Source: SYFY01 sp043719475
Lineage (GTDB): Bacteria > Pseudomonadota > Gammaproteobacteria > Pseudomonadales > Azotimanducaceae
NCBI GenBank assembly: GCA_043719475.1
Contig: JAYSTS010000293.1
Location: forward strand, 1-64,000
Reading direction: 5' to 3'
Length of the DNA stretch: 64,000 bases
The notes below the pieces were generated by a model. The model worked only from the letters and a program-made list of their open reading frames with translations, had not been told where the DNA came from and did not search any database. This document shows, in pieces, positions 44,347 to 53,161 of this stretch (within the stretch, counting starts at the first letter, position 1; each line of letters begins with the position of its first letter). Made by a program: the position numbers and the translations under genes.

Positions 44347-45825
44347 ATGGACTTCCGTGCGAACGCACTAAGAATGGTCGCCGGCACAGTCGTTGCTCAA
44401 TCCATCCCGATACTGGCGTCGCCACTATTGTCCCGCTTGTACGGACCGGAAGCATTCGGCCTGCAGTTTCTGTTCATGAGCCTGGCAGCAGCACTTGCAG
44501 TTATCGCCACCTGTCGTCTGGATCTGGCAATGGTGTTGGCAGCCGACGACGAGGAGGCCAACGCCCTCGCGGGCCTTATCGTCTTGCTGACGACATCAAT
44601 CTGTGGCTTGCAGTTCATCGTTCTTGCATTCCTTTCTCCTCGATTGGCCGCCATCACGGGGTCTGCCGAAACAACCGAGTGGATCTGGATGCTGCCGACC
44701 ATCGTACTGGCAATTTCCATCTTCCAGGTGTCGAGTGCCTTTGCTAGCCGGCGTAACAGATTCGCACCGATAGCCTGGGCGAATTCGGCCAATCAGGGGG
44801 CCTATGCTGCATCGGCGATCGTCAGTGGGATACTCACCTCCTTCGAGAATGGTCTCGTAGCGGCCAAACTCGGCGGGCAGGCAATTGGAGCGATGATCAT
44901 TGCAGGGTCTGTCCGTTCGGACTGGCGAAGGCTGGATATCGCTGAAGCCACTCGTCTCGGACGTTACCTGATAGTCAAGAACGCCCAGTATATAACCTAC
45001 AACACACCGTACAGCCTTTCTGGCAGCTTGATACGCGATGCTCCGTTGTTCCTGCTTTCCTTCCAGGCGTCTACCACACTCACAGGATATTTCGCGCTGG
45101 CCCGCATGGTAACGATGACCCCTGCCTTGCTTGCCTCAAGCAGCCTGAGCCTTGTTTTCTTTCGAGAAGCTGCACTGCATCGCGGTACGCCCTATTTACA
45201 GCGACTGACAACGCGACTCCTGCGCAGCGGCGCCATTGCCACCGCGCCAACATTCGCTTGCCTCGCGATATGGGGCGATGTGTTGTTCGCAGCGGTCTTT
45301 GGTGAGCGATGGACCACCGCAGGACAGGTCGCCATGCTGCTTGCGCCGGCTGCGTGGTGGGCAATACAGACGGCTTGGCCGGAGCGTCTTTTCGAAGTGC
45401 ATGCTCGCCAGGGCAAATCACTGACTGTGCAACTGACTGCCGATGTCATCACAGCGATGGCATTTTTTTCTACGTTATTGGCGACCGGCAATCCGGTACT
45501 GGCCATCTCGGTATTCGCAGTGTGCAATCTCATCTACCAGCACGTTTACCTGGCGACAGTCTTCAACATCAGCGGTTTTCAGGCTCGGAGCATGTGGACT
45601 CTTTTTCGCGACGCTTGGTTTGCATTCACCGCAGCCTTGGTCTTGCTCGCGATGCTACGATACCTCCTTACCGACAGCCTGCTCGTCGCCGCCGCTGCCG
45701 CCATGGCCTCACTCACTGCCACCGCTCTATTGTTGTACCGTGTCTACCTTTCTCTGGAGGAGGAGAAACCAGAGTCGAACTTCTTTCCCAAAGTGGACAC
45801 CGCGACTCCTGGTGAGCCCAACTAG
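44347..45825 (+). CDS. Wzx-like O-unit flippase
   Basis: A 492-residue polytopic inner-membrane protein of the MOP/PST superfamily with about twelve to fourteen hydrophobic segments. The opening MVAGTVVAQSIPILASPLLSRLYGPEAFG is the usual N-terminus of polysaccharide flippases. Likely moves lipid-linked repeat units to the periplasm. Starts 1 bp after the wbpI stop. No Wzy polymerase was identified in the window. Confidence 0.85.
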   Translation: MDFRANALRMVAGTVVAQSIPILASPLLSRLYGPEAFGLQFLFMSLAAALAVIATCRLDLAMVLAADDEEANALAGLIVLLTTSICGLQFIVLAFLSPRLAAITGSAETTEWIWMLPTIVLAISIFQVSSAFASRRNRFAPIAWANSANQGAYAASAIVSGILTSFENGLVAAKLGGQAIGAMIIAGSVRSDWRRLDIAEATRLGRYLIVKNAQYITYNTPYSLSGSLIRDAPLFLLSFQASTTLTGYFALARMVTMTPALLASSSLSLVFFREAALHRGTPYLQRLTTRLLRSGAIATAPTFACLAIWGDVLFAAVFGERWTTAGQVAMLLAPAAWWAIQTAWPERLFEVHARQGKSLTVQLTADVITAMAFFSTLLATGNPVLAISVFAVCNLIYQHVYLATVFNISGFQARSMWTLFRDAWFAFTAALVLLAMLRYLLTDSLLVAAAAAMASLTATALLLYRVYLSLEEEKPESNFFPKVDTATPGEPN

Positions 45826-45929
45826 TTGGCAAGCTTGTTATCCTGCACACTGCCTTCGCCAGCCGTCACAACATCCTTTTATGGGGTCGGCACGTCGGGC
45901 TCGATGTGCCGGTCGCAAGGAGAACTTTC

Positions 45930-46043
45930 GTGTCTGAAGACGAACTGGATTTGATGCTATACCGCAATCGCGGAGATTGTGCTGCGACTGTTTTCCTGAT
46001 GAAGGATGGCCCTGCCAACAATCGCATGTTCGTAAACCTGTGA
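45930..46043 (+). CDS. Possible 37-residue ORF with ribosome-binding site
   Basis: GTG at 45930 is preceded by AAGGAG at an 8-base distance and opens 37 codons: MSEDELDLMLYRNRGDCAAT to the end NRMFVNL, with a TGA at 46041-46043. It lies in a 238-bp gap between the flippase and the first amidotransferase, same strand. No homologue recognised; it could be the remnant of a larger gene or a short leader-like ORF. Confidence 0.35.
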   Translation: MSEDELDLMLYRNRGDCAATVFLMKDGPANNRMFVNL

Positions 46044-46063
46044 AACCAGGACAATTCCACTCC

Positions 46064-47212
46064 ATGCCACGACATGCCGACAGATACAGCATCCGCAATG
46101 AGCGACAGTGTGTGCGATGCGTCATGGACTCATCCGATCCGATCATCACGTTCGACGCCATTGGCCAGTGCAACCATTGCACGAGTTGGTTCGCGCGCAT
46201 GACAGAAGAGGTTCCTGACACCGCGAAGGCGGCTGGAGAACTGCAGAGAATCGTCGAACGCATACAAGCAGAGGGCCGCAGGCAAGAGTATGACTGTGTC
46301 GCAGGTGTAAGCGGTGGCGTGGACAGTACCTACATCATCTATCAATTGCGACGGCTCGGTCTTCGGCCTCTGGCTGTACATTTTGACAACGGGTGGAACT
46401 CCGAACTTGCGGTTGCCAACATCAAGTCGGTCTTGGACCGCTTGGGCGTCGACCTTCATACTGAGGTGGTCGATTGGGAGGAGTTCCGCGGTCTGCAGCT
46501 CGCTTTTCTCAAGGCTTCTGTACCGAACAGCGAGATACCGACAGACCACGCCATTACCGCAACCCTGGTTACGACGGCAGAGAAAATCGGCACCCGTTTC
46601 GTCATCAATGGCAGCAACGTGATGACGGAAGGGATTCTCCCGATTGCCTGGGTTTACTACAGCCACGACCTACATCATCTAATGGCCATCCACCGACGGT
46701 TCGGAACCGGTCCACTTCGAACTTATCCACAGCTTACTCTACGGTCGTTCGCGAGTCGAATAGCTTCAGGTCGATACCGAATGGTCAATCTGCTCAACTA
46801 TCTCGACTACAACCGGGCAGAAGCGATGCGTATCCTTACGAAGGAAGCCGACTGGCGTGACTACGGTGGCAAGCACTTCGAGTCCATATACACGCGTTGG
46901 TATCAAGGTTACTACCTGATCGCCAAATTCGGCTTCGACAAGCGCAAGGCGCACCTCTCGGCGCTGGTCTGTGCACAGCAGATCCCCCGCGAAGAGGCTC
47001 TGGACGAGCTCTCCCGTTCCCCCTACGAAGGACACGATCTGGATGCTGATACGGATTTCGTAGTTCGAAAGCTCGGCATCAGCCACGCATATCTGGCTGA
47101 GTTGATCGCGGCGCCGAACCGGAAACACACTGATTATCCGAACAGCGCCTATCTGATCGAGGGCTTGGCTGGACTTCGTCACTTCCTCCGTCGCACAGCC
47201 AAGCAAGTCTGA
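46064..47212 (+). CDS. N-acetyl sugar amidotransferase (WbpG/PseA family), copy 1
   Basis: A 382-residue PP-loop ATP-pyrophosphatase that, in studied relatives, converts an N-acetyl to an N-acetimidoyl (acetamidino) group on a nucleotide sugar. N-terminal Cys pairs CVRC and CNHC; PP-loop GVSGGVDSTYIIYQL; then VHFDNGWNSELA, VDWEEFRGLQLAFL, DYGGKHFESIYTRWYQGYY and the C-terminal LGIS-type segment. Start ATG 46064 precedes the conserved Cys region; the upstream open frame is ignored. The HisH/HisF-like ammonia-supplying partners that usually accompany WbpG are not present nearby. Confidence 0.9.
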   Translation: MPRHADRYSIRNERQCVRCVMDSSDPIITFDAIGQCNHCTSWFARMTEEVPDTAKAAGELQRIVERIQAEGRRQEYDCVAGVSGGVDSTYIIYQLRRLGLRPLAVHFDNGWNSELAVANIKSVLDRLGVDLHTEVVDWEEFRGLQLAFLKASVPNSEIPTDHAITATLVTTAEKIGTRFVINGSNVMTEGILPIAWVYYSHDLHHLMAIHRRFGTGPLRTYPQLTLRSFASRIASGRYRMVNLLNYLDYNRAEAMRILTKEADWRDYGGKHFESIYTRWYQGYYLIAKFGFDKRKAHLSALVCAQQIPREEALDELSRSPYEGHDLDADTDFVVRKLGISHAYLAELIAAPNRKHTDYPNSAYLIEGLAGLRHFLRRTAKQV

Positions 47213-47219
47213 AAACGCG

Positions 47220-48356
47220 ATGCTTAACGCTCATGTTTATCCTTCGACGCTGGAACACGAAAGCCGAATGCTGCGCATCACCGATGCGTTGGCGCAAAGC
47301 GGACAATTTTCGGCGATCGAGATGGTCGGCATCAGCGGTGATGGATTGTCCGAACGAGAACTGCTTGATTCGAAACGGCAGATCGTCAGGCTCCTTCCAG
47401 TCTGGACAACAAAGAGCAAATCCGGTTGGTCAAAAGTGATGCGTCTGACGGAGTGGTCGCTCCGTGTTTACCTGTACTTCCGGAATCGACCCGTCGTCTG
47501 CGTGAACGCACACAGTCTCGCCGCATTACCAGTTTGTGCCGCCATCAGTCGTCGGCACAACGCGCTGTTGATCTACGATCCGCATGAACTGGAAACCGAA
47601 AGTATTGCCAGCCTTGGTGTGAGAAAGGTGTTCGCAAAAATTGTGGAGCGATTGCTGGTCCATCGCTGCGACGCAGTTTTCGTCGTTAGCGATTCCATTG
47701 CGGACTGGTATGAAGCCAGATATGGGATAGCTCGACCAGTTGTGATCCGCAATTTTACCGGATCGCAGGCAACCACCTCTGGTGACAGGGAACAGTTGCG
47801 ATCACGTCTGCGACTTCGTAGTGATGCCGTTACATTCATCTATCAAGGAGCGATGATGCAAGGACGAGGCGTCGAGAGGCTGCTGCGCGTGTTCGCCAAA
47901 TTGCCTCAACACGATCTTCTGATGCTGGGTGATGGCCCACTCACTCCACTGATTGAAGGTGCCGCAGCAGATTTCCCTAACATCCAACAGCATCCGGCCG
48001 TCGAACCCGAAGTCGTGCTGGACTACACCCAGTGTGCGGATGTCGGCCTCTGCCTGACTGAGCCGGTCTGCCTCTCGTACGTTTACTCACTACCGAACAA
48101 GCTCTTCGAGTATCTCGCAGCAGGTCTGCCCATCGTCATCAGCGATCTTCCAGAGCAGGCTCGGTTCGTCTCTGCAAGATCATGTGGCTGGATCACACAG
48201 GCAGATGATGAAAGCCTTCTGAAGCTGTTGGCATCCATCACGCACCAGACACTTGCGAAGTGTCGTCTTGCCGCGCTCCACACCGCAAGTGAGTGCAGCT
48301 GGTGCAACGAAGCGGAACGTATGCTGGACGTTTACCGGTCTTTAAGCCATGTCTGA
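47220..48356 (+). CDS. Glycosyltransferase, GT4 family
   Basis: A 378-residue GT-B enzyme. N-terminal domain ends around SDSIADWYEARYG; the linker region VVIRNF, then FIYQGAMMQGRGVERLLRVF opens the donor-binding domain, which has MLGDGPL, the EPV-type donor loop and NKLFEYLAAGLPIVISDL (GT4 EX7E-like region). Likely adds one sugar of the repeat unit at the cytoplasmic face. The next GT overlaps by 8 bp. Confidence 0.87.
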   Translation: MLNAHVYPSTLEHESRMLRITDALAQSGQFSAIEMVGISGDGLSERELLDSKRQIVRLLPVWTTKSKSGWSKVMRLTEWSLRVYLYFRNRPVVCVNAHSLAALPVCAAISRRHNALLIYDPHELETESIASLGVRKVFAKIVERLLVHRCDAVFVVSDSIADWYEARYGIARPVVIRNFTGSQATTSGDREQLRSRLRLRSDAVTFIYQGAMMQGRGVERLLRVFAKLPQHDLLMLGDGPLTPLIEGAAADFPNIQQHPAVEPEVVLDYTQCADVGLCLTEPVCLSYVYSLPNKLFEYLAAGLPIVISDLPEQARFVSARSCGWITQADDESLLKLLASITHQTLAKCRLAALHTASECSWCNEAERMLDVYRSLSHV

Positions 48357-49590
48357 GCGCGGATCGATCTGGTACATCCATCCCTACGCCGGCGGTCCCG
48401 GAATCGGACGCTATGATCGGGCTTTCCACCTCTCACAGGAGTTCCGCAAACGAGGCTTCGAACCCGTTGTCATATGCCCATCGTTCCATCACCTGATGGA
48501 TATGCCACAAGAGGCTGGAACGCGGTTGATTCAAGGCATCCGCCATGAGTTCTTGCGCTGTCCAGCCTATAGCGGAAACGGTATTGGTCGCGTACTTAAT
48601 ATGGCCGCTTTCACGATCCAGCTACTACTGCAGGCAGGACGTATTGCGCAGTCGACCTCGAAACCGGCCGCGATCGTTGCAAGCTCCCCCCATCCCTACG
48701 CTTATCTGGCTGCCCGGCAACTCGCCACTCGTTTTGGTTCGAGATGCATATTCGAGGTTAGGGATCTATGGCCATTAAGCCTGATTGAACTAGCCGGGGC
48801 ATCGCCTACTCATCCGCTGGTCCGATTAACCGCTTGGATCGAACGACGGGCCTACCTGACTGCTGACGCCGTGGTTTCGCTGTTGCCTTGCACCCGTGAT
48901 TACATGCAGGAACGTGGCTTGCCACCCGAGCGGTGGCACTACATTCCGAACGGAGTATCCGTCGATCGAGGCACTGCCGCAGGGCAGGATGCGGAGCTAT
49001 TTCGGCAAGTACTCCAGTGGCGCGCAGAAGGATGCGTGATCATCGTGTACGCCGGAGCTTTGGGAATGCCAAACCACGTCCACTCGTTAGTACACGCCTT
49101 GCGTCTACTCCCGCCGGGAGCCAAAGAGGTGCGGGCCGTCATTGTTGGACGGGGCGAAATGGCGACTGAGTTGAAGTTGCTGGCGTCCGATCCGGCTCTA
49201 AAAGGGTCCGTGTTGATCAGCGACCAAATTCCAAAGAGTGCAGTGCAATCGCTGCTGTCGCAGGCGGACATCGGCTATCTCTCTCTGCGACCGGAGCCCT
49301 TGTTCCGGTTCGGAATCAGTCCGAACAAGTTATTCGACTACATGCTGGCGCGGTTACCCGTCATAGCGGCCGTACGAGCGGGTAACGATCCAGTGACAGA
49401 AACCGGTTGCGGGAGACAAGTCGATCCGGATGACGTGGTTGCCATAGCTAATGCAATTCGCTGGATTGCAGACCTCCCGGTAGCGGACCGCCAGGCGATG
49501 GGCGATCGCGGCTACCGTCACGTGCTCAGATCTCACGCGTACTCACGTCTGGCCACCGAATATCTCGAAATTTCCGGGCTGAATAGATGA
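48349..49590 (+). CDS. Glycosyltransferase, GT4 family (WbuB-like)
   Basis: A 413-residue GT-B protein with WbuB-like layout: IHPYAGGPGIGRYDRAFHLS at the start, FEVRDLWPLSLIELAG (catalytic-domain acceptor region) near residue 140, HYIPNGVSVDRG at the domain boundary, then VYAGALGMPNHVHSLVHAL and the donor site FRFGISPNKLFDYMLARLPVI. WbuB-type enzymes transfer N-acetyl-amino sugars to a lipid-linked sugar. Overlaps both neighbours (8 bp and 4 bp). Confidence 0.87.
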   Translation: MSERGSIWYIHPYAGGPGIGRYDRAFHLSQEFRKRGFEPVVICPSFHHLMDMPQEAGTRLIQGIRHEFLRCPAYSGNGIGRVLNMAAFTIQLLLQAGRIAQSTSKPAAIVASSPHPYAYLAARQLATRFGSRCIFEVRDLWPLSLIELAGASPTHPLVRLTAWIERRAYLTADAVVSLLPCTRDYMQERGLPPERWHYIPNGVSVDRGTAAGQDAELFRQVLQWRAEGCVIIVYAGALGMPNHVHSLVHALRLLPPGAKEVRAVIVGRGEMATELKLLASDPALKGSVLISDQIPKSAVQSLLSQADIGYLSLRPEPLFRFGISPNKLFDYMLARLPVIAAVRAGNDPVTETGCGRQVDPDDVVAIANAIRWIADLPVADRQAMGDRGYRHVLRSHAYSRLATEYLEISGLNR

Positions 49591-50531
49591 AGGTTGCAAT
49601 CACCGGCGCCAATGGCTACATCGGGGGTGTATTGACCCATCATTGCCTTGGCCAGGATGTCGAGGTTATCGCCTGTTCCAGGACGCCACCAGCCAGTTTG
49701 ATCGGCACCGGAAATGGGCAACTGACCGCTCACCACTCCATCGACGGAATCCCGGATCCTGACGCCATCAAAGGTTGTAGCGCAATCGTGCATCTCGCCG
49801 GTCGAGCACACAATTTCAACGCTCCGGATGCTGATGCAGCACTGTTTGACTGGAGTAATCACCAACTGGCAGTGAAGACTGCGGAGTCTGCCATTCGCGC
49901 GGGCGTCCAACGCTTCATTCAGGTCAGCACATTAAGCGTTCACGGCAACTGGTCCGAGACTCCGGTCGACGAAAACTCTGCGCTCCAGGCAACAACACCC
50001 TATGCGCTTTCCAAAATGGCTGCGGAGGTGTCTTTGGCGGCCCTGTGCCAAACGGCGGGTATGGAGCTCTGCATAGTCCGCCCGCCTCTTGTGTATGGGC
50101 GCGGTTGTCCGGGGAACTTTGTCAGGCTGATACGGTTGATCCAATCAGGATTACCGCTTCCATTGCGGTCTGTAGATGCGCATAGATCCTTTATTTACGT
50201 CGAGAACCTGGCGGACTTCTTGCGTCATTGTATCGATCGACCGCAATTGACTGGCCAATCGAAATTCGTGATCGGGGACGGCTCGGACTGGTCAATGCCT
50301 GAATTGGTTCGCGCTGCGGCGAGAGCGCTGGGCATCCCCGCTCGCCTCGTCCCGTTTCCACCAGCGATCCTGCAGCAGGGCGGTTCTCTTATGGGAAGAC
50401 GTCGCGAAATCGACAGCATTACGCGATCCTTGCTCGTGAACTGGTCTCGAGCCAGAACAGAATGCCACTGGGCACCGGTGATTGACCCCACACAAGCGTT
50501 CAGTCAGACGATGGCATCCTTCCGGGAATGA
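49587..50531 (+). CDS. NAD-dependent epimerase/dehydratase (WbpV/WbpK-like reductase)
   Basis: Extended SDR of 314 residues with GANGYIGGVL, HLAGRAHNF, STLSVHGNW and the catalytic pair in TPYALSKMAAE (YxxxK). The RPPLVYGRGCPGNFVRLIRLI stretch is shared with WbpV/WbpK-type 4-ketoreductases that make UDP-QuiNAc or UDP-FucNAc from a 4-keto-6-deoxy sugar, usually as lipid-linked initiating residue. Neither a dehydratase (WbpM) nor a WbpL-type initiating transferase is in the window. Overlaps the GT4 gene by 4 bp; ends 9 bp from the convergent GT2 gene. Confidence 0.85.
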   Translation: MKVAITGANGYIGGVLTHHCLGQDVEVIACSRTPPASLIGTGNGQLTAHHSIDGIPDPDAIKGCSAIVHLAGRAHNFNAPDADAALFDWSNHQLAVKTAESAIRAGVQRFIQVSTLSVHGNWSETPVDENSALQATTPYALSKMAAEVSLAALCQTAGMELCIVRPPLVYGRGCPGNFVRLIRLIQSGLPLPLRSVDAHRSFIYVENLADFLRHCIDRPQLTGQSKFVIGDGSDWSMPELVRAAARALGIPARLVPFPPAILQQGGSLMGRRREIDSITRSLLVNWSRARTECHWAPVIDPTQAFSQTMASFRE

Positions 50532-50540
50532 CAGCCTGTC

Positions 50541-51542
50541 TCAGCTGCCAGGACTCTGCAGGCGAGAGATGTGTCGATGCATGAGCGGTGGATTGAGGTG
50601 TTTATTTTCCTCGTAGTCGAACCACATCGCGAATCCGAGGGAGTTGAAACCAATCGAGAACGAGAACAGCCAACTGAGGAAGGTAACCTCCGGTACTTGT
50701 CCTAGATCAATCCACAACATGATGAGCCGCAGAAACATCAGTAGGCTTAAAGCCATGCCGAAGAAGCCAAACGCGTAAAAAAACACCAGTGGATGAAAAT
50801 TGCGGATGATGTACTTTTCTTTCAGCCGCCAGAAAAACAATCGAATCAGCAGAGCGCCAATCGAGAAAACGACCTTTCGCACCTTGATGCCGGACTGCTC
50901 ACCGACGTCGTAAACCGGCTCAATGGGGACATCCATCACACGCATGCCAGCCACATTGAGCTTCACTAGCAAATCGTTCGGCTGCCCATACCGCTTGTAC
51001 ATGTTGTCCCAGTCAATCGTCTGGAGCGCGGTGCGATTGATGGCGGTGTAACCAGTCTGCGAGTCCGCAACCCGCCAGTATCCGGAGGCGATCTTCGTCA
51101 GTAGTGAGAGAATCGAATTGCCAACAAACCGTATAGTCGGGATTTTCTTGTATGCATCACCAGTGACAAGACGATTACCTTTGGTGTAGTCGGTGCGGTC
51201 CTCGACGACTGGGTCGAGTATGGCCGGGAGGTCAGCGGGATTCATCTGTCCATCGCCCGCCATGACAACGGCAATGTCGTAACCCTGATCTCGAGCCCAC
51301 TTGTAGCCTGTAGCAATCGCTCCGCCAACTCCCTGGTTGACCTCGTGTTCGATCAGGTGAACACGACCGTTCTGGTAGCCGGCACTGCTCCGCACTTCGT
51401 CAGAAGTTGCGTCCTTGCTGCAGTCATTGACGATGATGATGGTGTCTACGACTTCCGGCATCGGATCAATGACAAGCCGTGCGACCTGTCCCACTTCGTT
51501 ATAGGCGGGCACGACAACGGCAATTCTCTTTTCGCGGTACAT
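50541..51542 (-). CDS. Glycosyltransferase family 2 with C-terminal membrane helices
   Basis: A 333-residue GT2 of the polyprenol-phosphate sugar synthase type. Start M of MYREKRIAVVVPAYNE is chosen; the DXD region is MAGDGQMNP with VNDCSKDAT ahead of it. After the catalytic domain, two membrane segments close the protein (VFFYAFGFFGMALSLLMFL and FLSWLFSFSIGFNSLGFAM), as in DPM/ArnC-like enzymes that load a polyprenyl phosphate. It may supply a periplasmic modification. It is minus-strand, 193 bp downstream of the Dlt-like operon. Confidence 0.85.
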   Translation of the reverse strand: MYREKRIAVVVPAYNEVGQVARLVIDPMPEVVDTIIIVNDCSKDATSDEVRSSAGYQNGRVHLIEHEVNQGVGGAIATGYKWARDQGYDIAVVMAGDGQMNPADLPAILDPVVEDRTDYTKGNRLVTGDAYKKIPTIRFVGNSILSLLTKIASGYWRVADSQTGYTAINRTALQTIDWDNMYKRYGQPNDLLVKLNVAGMRVMDVPIEPVYDVGEQSGIKVRKVVFSIGALLIRLFFWRLKEKYIIRNFHPLVFFYAFGFFGMALSLLMFLRLIMLWIDLGQVPEVTFLSWLFSFSIGFNSLGFAMWFDYEENKHLNPPLMHRHISRLQSPGS

Positions 51543-51735
51543 GATGGAATAGTCCGAAATCAGGGAGTCTAAGGCGGGGGGCATTGTCCATGCATGCAAT
51601 CAACCCGTCCATCTTCATTGCCGATCTCGCAAGAGGCCAGCTCTCCAGATCAATGATAACCGTCGGTTCCAGGCGGAGAGAAGTTCAATTCGGCACTAAG
51701 TCCTCGTATAGATAACATGGAAGTCGGGACCAGCT

Positions 51736-53145
51736 TCACTCGAATCTACTCTCTCCAATTGGAGCATAAACACCAATCCCGTGCTCACGCTGCCACCCGC
51801 ACGATACCAATAGCTGGTCGATGGCCCTACGATCTGGTTTGCCCGAGCCAGTTCGAGGAACTGCGTTGACGATGATGTACTCGCGAGGCAGTGCATGTGA
51901 ATCAAAGTTTGCGCGCGCCGCGGCGCGCAACGACGGAAGATCGAAGAATGAGCCCGCGTTCGGGACTATCAACGCACCGCTGACGACCAGGCCATTACGT
52001 TGGCGTACTGGAATCACGAAGGCATCTGCCAGAAGGCCCGTTCTCAACAGAGTCTCTCGCACCGCCAGCCCGCTAACTTTGGTCCCCGACACCTTGAACA
52101 CATCGTCACTTCGCCCTGCCAGGTACAGATAGCCACTCGAATCCAGCCATCCGATATCCCCTGTTGGAAAACGGCTGTGCACGGTGATGGACTCATGCTG
52201 TCCGACATAATCGATCATCAACGTGCGCCCACTGGCATGAACCTCACCGAACTCCCCCGATGCAACGGCATTACCAGCATCATCGAGCACCTCGACTGAC
52301 AATCCATCAATGGCGCGACCGACTGATCCAGGAAGTTGAGGACGGTCATCCGGGTGGAGAGAGGTGAAACGACCTGCGACTTCGGTCAAGCCATAGAAGA
52401 CATGCAAACGGACCTGCGGCAGATTCCGGGTAATGATATCTCTGCTAGAGGCTGGCAGATCGTCGCCCGAAGTCATCAGCCATCCAAGCGAGCTCTCTCC
52501 CAACAGTCCTTCAGCAAGCCACCGCGCCTGTAGCGGAGCGCCGCCAAATCCTGTCGGAGAGACTTGCCGAACGCGACTAACCAGATCCTTTGCAAGCAGT
52601 GGCCTGCCTATGGCTGTGAAACGAGCACCTGACACCAGACATGCAAGGAAATGGCAGATGGCACTGGTGAAGTGGAACGGAATGTTGATCATGAGATGAT
52701 CGTCAGGTGTCATTCCCAGGCGTTTCACGCTTGCTTGGGCATTTTCGAGAAGTGCCTGAGACGTCAAGCGGACGCCTTTTCGAGCTCCAGTGGAGCCACT
52801 TGTCAGAAGCACAGTACTTTCCACACGCTGGTCCGGATCAAGGGCCGGATTATCCTTTGCAAGAAGAATCTGGATTTCATCAATCGCAGCCGCAGAAAGT
52901 CCCGGCTCCACGGGGCAACAAATCCCGCCACTTACCCAGGTAGCACACATTTCCAGGAAAAACTCAGCAGTCTCACTGGCAACGATGAGTCGCCTCTGCC
53001 CTGTCACGTCACCGTTCTTTCTCAAGCCATCGGCACGTTGGTTGACTTGGTAGACGAACGCTGATGGACTCAGCTTTTGAGAAGCATCATCGATCCACCA
53101 GCTATGAGTCGACTTCGCAAGTCTTGCAAGCAATTGGGTCAGCAT
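51736..53145 (-). CDS. Acyl- or aminoacyl-adenylating ligase (DltA-like, AMP-binding)
   Basis: A 469-residue ANL-superfamily enzyme. Core motifs: LLTSGSTGARKGV (P-loop A3), FYGLTEVAGR (A5), TGDIGWL (A7), and VPRTGSGKPDRRAI (A10, catalytic Lys). By context it activates an acid as acyl-AMP and loads the ACP encoded at 54800. The acid could be D-alanine, as in DltA, or another short acid; this cannot be read from sequence by eye. ATG 53145 is preferred; TTG 53169 (477 aa) would overlap the MBOAT gene by 8 bp. Confidence 0.85.
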   Translation of the reverse strand: MLTQLLARLAKSTHSWWIDDASQKLSPSAFVYQVNQRADGLRKNGDVTGQRRLIVASETAEFFLEMCATWVSGGICCPVEPGLSAAAIDEIQILLAKDNPALDPDQRVESTVLLTSGSTGARKGVRLTSQALLENAQASVKRLGMTPDDHLMINIPFHFTSAICHFLACLVSGARFTAIGRPLLAKDLVSRVRQVSPTGFGGAPLQARWLAEGLLGESSLGWLMTSGDDLPASSRDIITRNLPQVRLHVFYGLTEVAGRFTSLHPDDRPQLPGSVGRAIDGLSVEVLDDAGNAVASGEFGEVHASGRTLMIDYVGQHESITVHSRFPTGDIGWLDSSGYLYLAGRSDDVFKVSGTKVSGLAVRETLLRTGLLADAFVIPVRQRNGLVVSGALIVPNAGSFFDLPSLRAAARANFDSHALPREYIIVNAVPRTGSGKPDRRAIDQLLVSCGWQREHGIGVYAPIGESRFE

Positions 53146-53161
53146 GATTGCACTCGAGCCA

